A DNA stretch of 64,000 nt from NCBI RefSeq assembly GCF_021601625.1, contig NZ_BQHR01000011.1, positions 186,001 through 250,000 on the forward strand, written 5' to 3'. This DNA comes from Pseudomonas paraglycinae. GTDB taxonomy: Bacteria > Pseudomonadota > Gammaproteobacteria > Pseudomonadales > Pseudomonadaceae. Both the position numbers and the translations under genes were made by a program. The notes beneath the pieces are model-generated. The model did not search any database and had not been told where the DNA came from. It saw nothing but the letters and a program-made list of their open reading frames with translations. This document shows positions 27,723 through 35,184 of the stretch, piece after piece. How positions within the stretch are numbered: the first letter of the stretch is position 1; every line of letters starts with the position of its first letter.

Positions 27723-28460
27723 ATGAAAGCCTTGCCCCTGCTCGCCCTCACTTCCTTGAGCCTGCTGCCCTTGAGCAGCCACGCAATCCCCCTGAACGAT
27801 GATTTCGCGGTGCTGGTCGACCTGACCCTGGCCAGCGACTACCGCACCCGCGGCATCTCCCAGACCCAGAACGACCCGGCCGTACAGGCCGGTCTGACCC
27901 TGGCCCACAGCAGCGGCCTGTACCTCGGCGCGTGGAGCTCGAACGTCGATTTCGGTGGCGGCCTGAAAACCCGTCAGGAAGTCGATTACTACGCCGGCTG
28001 GCTGTGGCAGGCAACCGAGACCGTGAGCCTGGATCTGGGCTACATCAAATACGCGTATCCCAAGGAGAGCCAGTTCAACCAGAGCGAGGTGTACTCGATT
28101 CTCAGCGCTTACGGCGTGAAACTCGCGGCCTATTACTCCAGTGACGCGCCGGGCATCGACAGCAAACAGAGTTCGCTCTACAGCTACATCGGCTATGAAA
28201 CCGAATTGCCGTTGGATTCCGGGCTGAAGCTGCGCTACGGCAACATGGACTTCAAGGACCCGCATATGTATTCGGCGTCCGGCCACAGCGAAGAGTCCTA
28301 CCGGGAGTGGGAAGTCAAACTGACCCACAGCCTGGCCGGCATGGTGCTGGGCCTGAGCTACATCGACACCGACCTCTCGCAGAGCCAGTGCCTGAGCAGT
28401 TGGGGCTTCGAGGACGTGTGCACGGCGACGGTAGTCGCCAGCGTCAGCAAATCCTTCTGA
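27723..28460 (+). CDS. TorF-family putative porin
   Basis: This 245-residue protein has a signal peptide (cleavage after SSHA, about residue 21). The mature start contains LTLASDYRTRGISQTQNDPAVQ, the signature region of the TorF family, followed by alternating aromatic beta-strands and a terminal Phe (SKSF) typical of outer-membrane barrels. It probably forms a small outer-membrane channel. Its place directly after the exported amidohydrolase suggests uptake of that enzyme's substrate or products, which is inference from order only. Confidence 0.85.
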   Translation: MKALPLLALTSLSLLPLSSHAIPLNDDFAVLVDLTLASDYRTRGISQTQNDPAVQAGLTLAHSSGLYLGAWSSNVDFGGGLKTRQEVDYYAGWLWQATETVSLDLGYIKYAYPKESQFNQSEVYSILSAYGVKLAAYYSSDAPGIDSKQSSLYSYIGYETELPLDSGLKLRYGNMDFKDPHMYSASGHSEESYREWEVKLTHSLAGMVLGLSYIDTDLSQSQCLSSWGFEDVCTATVVASVSKSF

Positions 28461-28477
28461 CCCGCCGCAAACCTCCC

Positions 28478-28509
28478 GTGGGAGCCGGCCTGCTGGCGCC
28501 CACATTTTT
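28478..28509 (+). terminator. REP-like hairpin with T-run after the porin gene
   Basis: GTGGGAGCC and GGCGCCCAC pair with one mismatch, and the hairpin is followed by a run of T (28505-28510). The left arm and loop resemble the GTGGGAGC REP sequence of fluorescent pseudomonads. It begins about 17 bp after the porin stop and would end that transcript. Confidence 0.6.
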
Positions 28510-28621
28510 TGCACTTACCGTGATTTTGTTACCGGATGTTTACGGAATTTTTACCAATGCTCTTCTACAGTTACGCGCGTAACCGCATGGGTTTTCGACT
28601 GACGTAGAGGAAAGTATCGAA

Positions 28622-30280
28622 ATGGCTTTGGGCAAAGGACTGCGTTTACCGTCCATCACTCCGACCCGCCTGGTGCTGCTGTTTTCGCTGGCACTGGTGG
28701 CGCTGTACAACCTGGCGACCTGGAAGGCGCTGGGAACGCTGATTACCTTGCAAGGCGCGCACAAACTGGCGTTCTTCGCGTCCTTCGGACTGTTTCTCTG
28801 GGCGGCGATCACGCTGCTGCTGACACTGATCTCGTTTCGCTGGACGCTGAAACCGGCGCTGACGCTGGTGGCCCTGCTCTCGGCCTGCGCGGCGTATTTC
28901 ATGAACGAATACGGAATCACCATCGACACGGTGATGATCCAGAACGTGTTCGAAACCAATCCGGGGGAAGCCACGGCGCTGTTCAGCGGCAAACTGCTGG
29001 CTTACGTGCTATTGCTCGGCGTGTTGCCGGCTGTGCTGATCTGGCGCTGGCCGGTGGTTTATCGGCCGTTCTTTCGGGGTTTGCTGAACAAGGTGCTGGT
29101 GATCGTCGCCTGTGTGCTGGTGATCGGCGCTTCGGTGGGCGCGTTCTATTCGACCTACGCGCCGATCTTTCGCGAGGAAGACAAACTCACCCACTTCATC
29201 AACCCGACCAACTACATCTACGCGATCAGCAAATACACCAAGCAACGGCTGGGGATCAAAAAGCATTTTGTGGTGCAGGCCATCGGCGAAGACGCGGTGA
29301 TGAGCGCCAAGGCGGCCTCCCGCGAGAAGAAATCGCTGATGGTGTTCGTGGTCGGCGAAACCGCCCGGGCCGACCATTTCTCGCTCAACGGCTATGAGCG
29401 CGAGACCAATCCCGAGCTGAGCAAACTCGACATCCTCAATTTCACCAATGTGCATTCCTGCGGCACCTCGACAGCGGTGTCGGTGCCGTGCATGTTCTCG
29501 ATGTTCCCGCGCGAGGACTACAGCGACAAGAAAGGCAAAACCTACCAAGGCCTGCTGGACATCCTGCAACGGGCCGGCGTGCAGGTGCTGTGGCTGGACA
29601 ACAACAGCGACTGCAAAGGCACCTGCCTGCGCGTGCCGAACCGCGACATCGCGAAGAACCAGCCGGGGCCGTTCTGCGACGGCAACAACTGCCTCGACGA
29701 GGCGCTGCTGGCCGACCTGCAAGGCTACATCGACAGCCTCAAGGGCAACGCGATCATCGTCCTGCACGCCGACGGCAGCCACGGCCCGGAATACTACGAG
29801 CGCTATCCGAAGGACATGGAGCGTTTCAAACCGATCTGCCACACCAACCAGCTGGGCAGTTGCAGCCGTGACGAACTGGTCAACGTCTACGACAACACGA
29901 TCCTCTACACCGACCATTTCCTGGCCAAGGTAATCGAGCTGCTCAAACGCAATCAGGACCACCTCGATACATCGATGCTGTACGTGTCCGACCATGGCGA
30001 ATCACTGGGCGAGAACGGCCTCTACCTGCACGCCGCGCCCTATGCGCTGGCGCCGGAAGCCCAGACCCATGTGCCGATGGTGATGTGGTTCGGCAACAAC
30101 ACCCTGGCGCAACTGGGCATCGACCGAGCCTGCCTGCAAGGCAAAAGCAGCCAGCCGGATCTGAGCCACGACAACCTGTTCCATTCGGTGCTCGGGTTGT
30201 TCGAAGTCAGGACGTCGCTGTATCAGCCGGGGCTGGATATTTTCCATGGCTGCCGGCCGGCGATGACGGCGGGACAGTGA
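28622..30280 (+). CDS. eptA: Phosphoethanolamine-lipid A transferase (EptA/PmrC type)
   Basis: The 552-residue protein has about five N-terminal membrane helices (residues 15-175) and a periplasmic sulfatase-fold domain. Active-site motifs of the EptA/MCR family are intact: VVGETARADH (Glu246), SCGTSTAVSVPCMFS with the nucleophile Thr284 between two disulfide cysteines, GSHGPEYYERYP, and VSDHGESLGENG. The enzyme moves phosphoethanolamine from phosphatidylethanolamine to lipid A, lowering binding of cationic peptides such as polymyxin. The start has GAGGAA upstream. Its 3' end overlaps the DUF971 gene on the other strand by 74 bp. Confidence 0.92.
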   Translation: MALGKGLRLPSITPTRLVLLFSLALVALYNLATWKALGTLITLQGAHKLAFFASFGLFLWAAITLLLTLISFRWTLKPALTLVALLSACAAYFMNEYGITIDTVMIQNVFETNPGEATALFSGKLLAYVLLLGVLPAVLIWRWPVVYRPFFRGLLNKVLVIVACVLVIGASVGAFYSTYAPIFREEDKLTHFINPTNYIYAISKYTKQRLGIKKHFVVQAIGEDAVMSAKAASREKKSLMVFVVGETARADHFSLNGYERETNPELSKLDILNFTNVHSCGTSTAVSVPCMFSMFPREDYSDKKGKTYQGLLDILQRAGVQVLWLDNNSDCKGTCLRVPNRDIAKNQPGPFCDGNNCLDEALLADLQGYIDSLKGNAIIVLHADGSHGPEYYERYPKDMERFKPICHTNQLGSCSRDELVNVYDNTILYTDHFLAKVIELLKRNQDHLDTSMLYVSDHGESLGENGLYLHAAPYALAPEAQTHVPMVMWFGNNTLAQLGIDRACLQGKSSQPDLSHDNLFHSVLGLFEVRTSLYQPGLDIFHGCRPAMTAGQ

Positions 30281-30557
30281 TCCCCTCCAGCTGCGCCAGA
30301 TAGGCCCACGGGTAAATCCCGCGCTGATGGCCATCGCTGAACACCAGTTGCAGGCCGTAGCCCTGAGCGTTCAATTCGATGACCCGCACACGCGGGTCAA
30401 CCATGGGCGGCGAGCCCCGCAGGCGAAATGCCCGGCATTGCGAGCACGGGCACTGGCGGCGCAGTTCGGCATGGTCGAGCAACTGCTCGCGGCCATCCGG
30501 CCAGCTCAGCCGTAACCGGTGTTCACTTTGGGAATTGCCGACCGACAGCGGATTCAT
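30207..30557 (-). CDS. DUF971 (gamma-butyrobetaine hydroxylase N-terminal-like) protein
   Basis: The 116-residue protein carries the DUF971 fold signature: LSWPDGREQLLDHAELRRQC, CPCSQCRAFRLRG and YGLQLVFSDGHQRGIYPWAYL. It retains a CxCxxC-like cysteine cluster that could bind zinc or iron. DUF971 forms the N-terminal domain of gamma-butyrobetaine hydroxylases and also occurs alone, often near iron-sulfur functions. The ATG overlaps the stop of the HEAT-repeat gene by 4 bp, making it the last gene of the cluster that begins at 37664. The C-terminal 24 codons overlap the eptA end on the opposite strand. Confidence 0.87.
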   Translation of the reverse strand: MNPLSVGNSQSEHRLRLSWPDGREQLLDHAELRRQCPCSQCRAFRLRGSPPMVDPRVRVIELNAQGYGLQLVFSDGHQRGIYPWAYLAQLEGITVPPSSPAGSHGKYPAPADTATS

Positions 30558-31516
30558 TGCAGCTGACTCAAGGCAATCCGCACGGCTTTGCGCACTTCCG
30601 GGTCGCCGTCGTCCTGCGCGGCCTGCAACGCCGCCACCGCCCCACGATCGTTCAATTCGCCGAGGGCCAGCGCGGCTTCCTTGCGCAGGTTACTGATGCG
30701 ATGACCGAGGGTGTCGATCAGGGCGTCGAGGGCAGCGACGTACTTGAGGCGCCCGAGGCTGCGGGTGGCGCGCAGGCGCACCTGCCAGTAGTCGTCGGCC
30801 AAGGCTTCGATCAGCGCCGGCCCGGCGTCGGTGTGGCCGACCTTGCCGAGGGTGGTCGCGGCTTCTTCGCGCACTTGCCAGGCCTGGTCCTGCAAGGCCT
30901 GACGCAATGCGGGCAGTACTTCGGCGTCACTTGCCAGACCCAGGGCGCCGGTGGCGGCGCGGCGCACTTCGGTGTCCGGGTCATCACTCGCCAGGCGGGC
31001 CAGGGCTGGCAACGCGTCGAGTTGCTTGAGCCAGCCGAGCACGCCGACGGCTTCGCGACGGACGCTGGCATCGGCATCATTCAGCGCCTGAATGGCGGCC
31101 GGCGCAGCGCCGGGGAAACGCAACTCGCGCAAGGCGCGGAACGCGGCAATCCGCACGCCGGTTTCGGAATGGGCGGTCCACGGCAGAATCACCCTGCCCG
31201 CCGCTTCGGTCTTGAGCAGGCTCAGGCTCTGCGCCGCTGCGGCTTGCACCGCCGGCGACGGATCCGTCAGCGCCCGGCACAGCGCGTCAACCACCGACTC
31301 GTCTTCCCAGGCTTCCAACAGACGCGCCGCTTCGGCACGCACTTCTTCGGCGGGGTCTTCGGCCAGGCGCTCGACCAGCCAGAGCAGACCGTCCGGCTCT
31401 TCGAGGTCGGCCAGATCGATCAGGGCAATCCGCCGTACACCGGCGTCATCAGCGGTGAGGCGTGGTTGCAGGGCGAGAATGTCGTCGTTATCGGTCACAG
31501 CAAAAAATGAAGTCAC
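30554..31516 (-). CDS. HEAT-repeat protein
   Basis: The 320-residue protein is built almost wholly of about nine helical repeats of roughly 31 residues with the pattern DPxxxVRxxAAxxLG (for example TEVRRAATGALGLASDAEVL and WQVREEAATTLGKVG). Such proteins serve as protein-binding scaffolds and phycobilin-lyase or Fe-S assembly-type helpers. It overlaps the ABC ATPase gene upstream and the DUF971 gene downstream, each by 4 bp, so its expression is tied to the transporter. A role as accessory factor for the flavoprotein/ferredoxin pair or the transporter is inferred. Confidence 0.88.
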   Translation of the reverse strand: MTSFFAVTDNDDILALQPRLTADDAGVRRIALIDLADLEEPDGLLWLVERLAEDPAEEVRAEAARLLEAWEDESVVDALCRALTDPSPAVQAAAAQSLSLLKTEAAGRVILPWTAHSETGVRIAAFRALRELRFPGAAPAAIQALNDADASVRREAVGVLGWLKQLDALPALARLASDDPDTEVRRAATGALGLASDAEVLPALRQALQDQAWQVREEAATTLGKVGHTDAGPALIEALADDYWQVRLRATRSLGRLKYVAALDALIDTLGHRISNLRKEAALALGELNDRGAVAALQAAQDDGDPEVRKAVRIALSQLQ

Positions 31517-32361
31517 AGGGCAAATCTCGGCAAGGCGTTTTCAGGAGGCAAACCGAGCGGATTGAGGCGCGGCAGCGGTCGGTCGTTGTCGTGGCGCAGC
31601 AGGTCGAGGCAGTGGCGCTTGAGGCGCGAGAACTCGTGGCTGGTCACCAGTTCGGTGGTGCGTGGCCGGGGGAAATCCAGACGCAGGTCTTCGATGATTC
31701 GCCCCGGCCGTGCGCTCATCACCAGCAAGCGATCAGCGAGGAACAGCGCTTCGTCGATGTCATGGGTGACGAACACCACGGTGGTGCGAATCCGCGTCCA
31801 GATGTCCAGCAGCAATTCCTGCATGTTCAGGCGGGTCAGCGCGTCCAGTGCGCCGAAGGGTTCATCCATCAGCAACAGCCGGGGGCGATTGACCAGCACC
31901 CGGGCGATCTCCACCCGTTGCTGCATGCCGCCGGACAGTTGATCGGGCCAGCGTTCGGCGAAGCCTTCGAGGCCGACCAGTTCGAGGATTTCATCGGCGG
32001 CGCGATGGCGCTCGGCCTTGCCGATGCCGCGCATCTTCAGGCCGAAGGCAACGTTGTCGCGCACCGTGCGCCACGGGAACAGGGTGTGATGCTGGAACAC
32101 CATGCCGCGTTGCGGTGACGGGCCGGACACTTCGGTGCCATCGACTTTCAACTGCCCGCCATGGGGTTGCAGATGCCCGGCCAGCGCACCGAGCAAGGTC
32201 GATTTGCCGCAACCGGACGGGCCGAGAATGCACACGAACTGGCCGGGTTCGATCTGGCAATCCAGGCCCTGCACCGCTTCAAAGGCTTGCCGGCCTTCGC
32301 CAAGGACGATGGATAGCTGACGGATGTCGATCCGCCCTTCCGGGGTTTGCATCACGCTCAT
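31513..32361 (-). CDS. ABC transporter ATP-binding protein, sulfonate/nitrate (SsuB/TauB) type
   Basis: The protein has 282 residues from an ATG sharing one base with the permease stop (TGATG). It has Walker A GPSGCGKST, the signature LSGGMQQRVEIARVL, Walker B LLLMDEPFGALD and the switch His in FVTHDIDEAL. These match the TauB/SsuB/NrtD group, which imports sulfonates, nitrate or thiamine precursors. It works with the permease at 32361 and the binding protein at 33400. Confidence 0.92.
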   Translation of the reverse strand: MSVMQTPEGRIDIRQLSIVLGEGRQAFEAVQGLDCQIEPGQFVCILGPSGCGKSTLLGALAGHLQPHGGQLKVDGTEVSGPSPQRGMVFQHHTLFPWRTVRDNVAFGLKMRGIGKAERHRAADEILELVGLEGFAERWPDQLSGGMQQRVEIARVLVNRPRLLLMDEPFGALDALTRLNMQELLLDIWTRIRTTVVFVTHDIDEALFLADRLLVMSARPGRIIEDLRLDFPRPRTTELVTSHEFSRLKRHCLDLLRHDNDRPLPRLNPLGLPPENALPRFAL

Positions 32362-33143
32362 CAGGCTTTTCCTCGTGGTCGATGCCAGGGCGTGAACAGC
32401 CCGCCCAAGCGTTTGATCAGCAGGCTGCTGCCCATGCCCAGGACGCCGATCAGCAACATGCCGACCACGATGTCGGCGTAGTTCTGGATGGTGTAGGACT
32501 CCCAGGTGTAGTAACCGATACCGAACTGGCCGGAGATCATTTCGGCGGTCACCAGACAGAACCACGACGTGCCCATGCCGATCGCGAGGCCGGTGATGAT
32601 GCTCGGCGCGGCGCCTGGCAGGATCACTTCCAGCAGGATCGCCCGACGCCCGGCCCCGAGGCTTTTGGCAGAGGCGATCAAGCGTGGGTCGACACCTTCG
32701 ACGCCGTGCACGGTGTTGAGCAGGATCGGGAACAGCGCGCCGGTGAAGGTGATGAAGACCATCGACAGTTCGGAGGATGGGAACATCAGGATGGCCAGTG
32801 GAATCCAGGCGACGGCGGGGATTGGGCGCAGCACTTCCAACGGTGGCAGCAGCAGGTCTTCAGCCCACTTTGAGCGGCCGATGGCCAGGCCCAGGGCGAC
32901 ACCGATGATCAGCGCAGCAAGGTAGCCGGCGAAGACCCGGCCGAGGCTGGCGGTCAGGTGCTGGATGAGTTTGCCGGAGTCGCCGAGGCCGAGGGCGGCT
33001 TCGATTACGGCCAGCGGGGTTGGCACGTTGGCGAAGGTGACGAGGCCGAGGTTCCAGTGGTGGCTGGCGGCGAGTTGCCAGAAGAGCAGGCAGAACGCTA
33101 TGGAGATTGCTCTGGTGGTCCAGCGGGCTTTCGGGATTTTCAT
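32361..33143 (-). CDS. ABC transporter permease, sulfonate/nitrate (SsuC/TauC) type
   Basis: This is a 260-residue inner-membrane protein with about six helices and the EAA-type loop ASAKSLGAGRRAILLEVILPGAAP. RPIPAVAWIPLAILMF is typical of SsuC/TauC permeases. I use the ATG leading into MKIPKARW; the frame is open further upstream only because it runs through a repeat element. That element (33177-33383) separates this gene from the binding-protein gene. Confidence 0.92.
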   Translation of the reverse strand: MKIPKARWTTRAISIAFCLLFWQLAASHHWNLGLVTFANVPTPLAVIEAALGLGDSGKLIQHLTASLGRVFAGYLAALIIGVALGLAIGRSKWAEDLLLPPLEVLRPIPAVAWIPLAILMFPSSELSMVFITFTGALFPILLNTVHGVEGVDPRLIASAKSLGAGRRAILLEVILPGAAPSIITGLAIGMGTSWFCLVTAEMISGQFGIGYYTWESYTIQNYADIVVGMLLIGVLGMGSSLLIKRLGGLFTPWHRPRGKA

Positions 33144-33176
33144 GGATCGGAATTCCGTGTGATGACTGAGATCGAA

Positions 33177-33383
33177 CCCCCTCACCCCAGCCCTCTCCCC
33201 CAAGGGGGCGAGGGGGAAAGGGGGCAGATCTTCAAGCCTTTCAAAACCTGTACCCGACTCGAGAACGAGCAGATGTTCATGATTTTCAAACCTGAGTTCG
33301 GCTCGATATCTCAGGTCGGCGTAACTCTTCAGAACAACACCGTCAGTCCCCTCTCCCTCCGGGAGAGGGTTAGGGTGAGGGGG
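33177..33383. repeat. MITE-like nested-palindrome element, copy B
   Basis: The ends CCCCCTCACCCCAGCCCTCT and AGAGGGTTAGGGTGAGGGGG are inverted repeats matching those of copies A and C. The right inner arm TCAGGTCGGCGTAACTCTTC is shared with copy A. The left inner half has diverged, so the internal palindrome is lost. It sits between the binding-protein and permease genes within one operon. Confidence 0.82.
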
Positions 33384-33399
33384 AGCTTTTGATCTGCTG

Positions 33400-34803
33400 T
33401 TAACGTGCAGCCACGGCCTGGGTCGTGGCATCGGTGAAGTCAAACACCTTCCCGCCCTGCGCCGAAGCAAATTGCTGCGCCTGCCCCTTGAGCAAAAACG
33501 CGCTGAGGCGACCCTTCGCATCACTGGCAAACCACGCCTGCTCCGCCAGCAACTTGATCCCGCTGTCACTCGCCTGGGCATACACCGCCCGGATGTTCTT
33601 GCCTTCCGACTTCAGGCCGGCCAGTGCGTTAAACGCCTCCTCAGCCGAGGCATACCGCCGGACCTTGTCTTCACCCCGCACCCAGATTTCCGCGACATGG
33701 CTGAAGTCGGTGATCGCTTTGCCGGTCAATGCATCCTGCGACTTCAACGGCGTCTGCGCGTAGTTGGCCAGTTGCGCCGTGTAATCCAGATTCGAAGCCT
33801 TGAACGCCGCACGAATGTACTGATCGTCAATAAAGGTATTCAGATCGAGCCCGCGATCCGCCTTCTTCAGCAACTTCAACGTGTCGATGGCGGTGCCCAC
33901 AGCCTGGCGATATTCCGGCTTCCAGCTCAGGTCGCGGGTCTGTACGCCCAGCGGGCCGTGGAACAGGTAATTGACCTCAGCATCGACGCCAGTCACCTTG
34001 GCGATCAGCTCGCTGTATTTCTCCGGTTCGGCGGCCAGCAGTTGATTGGCCTCGATGCTGGCGCGCAGGTAGGCGACGACGATTTCCGGGTACTTTTTCG
34101 CGTAGGCCTGATCCACCAGCGCACCGTGGAAGGTCGGTGCATTGGCCTGGGCGCCGTCGTAGATCTTGCGGGCGAAGCCGCGGCTCGGGAACAGTTCGGC
34201 GAACGGCACGAAGTCGGCGTGGGCGTCGATCTTGCCGGCCTGCAACGCGGAGCCCGCAACCTCTGGCGGTTGGGCAATGATGTTCACGTCCTTGAGCGGA
34301 TCCCAGCCCTGCTCCGCCACGGCGCGCAGCAACATGCCGTGGGCGGTGGAGGCGAACGGCACGGAAATGGTTTTGCCCTTGAGCTCACTCAGCGACTGCA
34401 CGCCAGACGCGCTCGGCACCACGATGCCGTTGCCGCTGCCCTTGATGCTGCCCGACAGCACGCTGATGAACAGGCTGTGTTTGCCGGCGGTTTCGAATGC
34501 CACGCCGTTGAACGCGCCGGGGAAATCGGCCATGGCGCCGAAGTCGAGTTTGCCGGCGACCATCTCGTTGGTCAGCGGTGCGCCGCTGGTGAAGTTCTTC
34601 CACTGCACGTCGTACTTGGCGTCCTTGTAGGCGCCGTCGTGAGGCAGGTATTTGTCGAGCAGGCCCAGCTCGCGAATCAACAGGCCGCCGGCGGCGCAGT
34701 TGATGGTGGTGTCCTGGGTGCCGATGGCAATGCGGATGGTTTCGGCCGAGGCCGACAGGGTGAACGAAGCCAGTACCAGACCGGCGATTGCTGCACGCAA
34801 CAT
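33400..34803 (-). CDS. Periplasmic binding protein, sulfonate/nitrate (SsuA-like) type
   Basis: The protein has 467 residues from MLRAAIAGL (an in-frame GTG or ATG seven codons earlier is possible). The signal peptide is cleaved near SASAET (about residue 20). The mature protein opens with IRIAIGTQDTTINCAAGG and has the NMT1/SsuA-like fold (TNEMVAGKLDFGAMADFPG; GKTISVPFASTAHGMLL). It is longer than most SsuA proteins (about 320), with a C-terminal extension of roughly 130 residues. It supplies substrate to the permease at 32361. The substrate is probably a small anion such as an organosulfur compound, inferred from the flavoprotein/ferredoxin genes upstream. Confidence 0.87.
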   Translation of the reverse strand: MLRAAIAGLVLASFTLSASAETIRIAIGTQDTTINCAAGGLLIRELGLLDKYLPHDGAYKDAKYDVQWKNFTSGAPLTNEMVAGKLDFGAMADFPGAFNGVAFETAGKHSLFISVLSGSIKGSGNGIVVPSASGVQSLSELKGKTISVPFASTAHGMLLRAVAEQGWDPLKDVNIIAQPPEVAGSALQAGKIDAHADFVPFAELFPSRGFARKIYDGAQANAPTFHGALVDQAYAKKYPEIVVAYLRASIEANQLLAAEPEKYSELIAKVTGVDAEVNYLFHGPLGVQTRDLSWKPEYRQAVGTAIDTLKLLKKADRGLDLNTFIDDQYIRAAFKASNLDYTAQLANYAQTPLKSQDALTGKAITDFSHVAEIWVRGEDKVRRYASAEEAFNALAGLKSEGKNIRAVYAQASDSGIKLLAEQAWFASDAKGRLSAFLLKGQAQQFASAQGGKVFDFTDATTQAVAAR

Positions 34804-34913
34804 GGTTGAATCCCCTCGAATCATTTTTAGGATGTTCGTCTCCGCCGCGATCAGGGCGCGGTGGGAAACGAGGGGTGTGTTGAATCAGGCGTCCGGTGTT
34901 GCCGGATAGCGTT

Positions 34914-35159
34914 TTAGCGAAGCAGATACGGGATTTCGACTTTCACCGCACCGGTCGGGCAGTCCTTTTCGCACGGCATGCAGTACCAGCATTCATCGAA
35001 GGCCATGTAGGCCTTTTGCGTGGCCGGGTTGATCGCCAGCAGGTCCATCGGGCAGACGTCGACGCACACGGTGCAGCCCTTTTCGGCGATGCATTTGTCC
35101 TCGTCCACGGTGACGGGGGCGTTGGAGCGGAAGAAGATTTCCTGGGCTTGATAGGCCAT
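34914..35159 (-). CDS. Ferredoxin with two [4Fe-4S] clusters (AprB-like)
   Basis: This 81-residue protein has two cysteine sets: Cys23, 29, 32 and 36 (CIAEKGCTVCVDVCP) and Cys57, 60, 63 and 67 (CWYCMPCEKDCP). The wider spacing in the first set is like the beta subunit of adenylylsulfate reductase. It lies 25 bp after the AprA-like flavoprotein gene, so the two probably form an electron-transfer pair in the cytoplasm. It lacks the longer C-terminal tail of dissimilatory AprB. Whether the pair acts on APS, another sulfur compound or an unrelated substrate cannot be read here. Confidence 0.88.
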   Translation of the reverse strand: MAYQAQEIFFRSNAPVTVDEDKCIAEKGCTVCVDVCPMDLLAINPATQKAYMAFDECWYCMPCEKDCPTGAVKVEIPYLLR

Positions 35160-35184
35160 GGTTCGGACTCTCTCTAGTGGTGCA

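Noticed and set aside
33144-33581. N-terminal extension of the SsuC-like permease through repeat copy B
   Set aside because: The extra residues come from the repeat and from the end of the binding-protein gene in another frame; the ATG at 33143 gives the normal family length.
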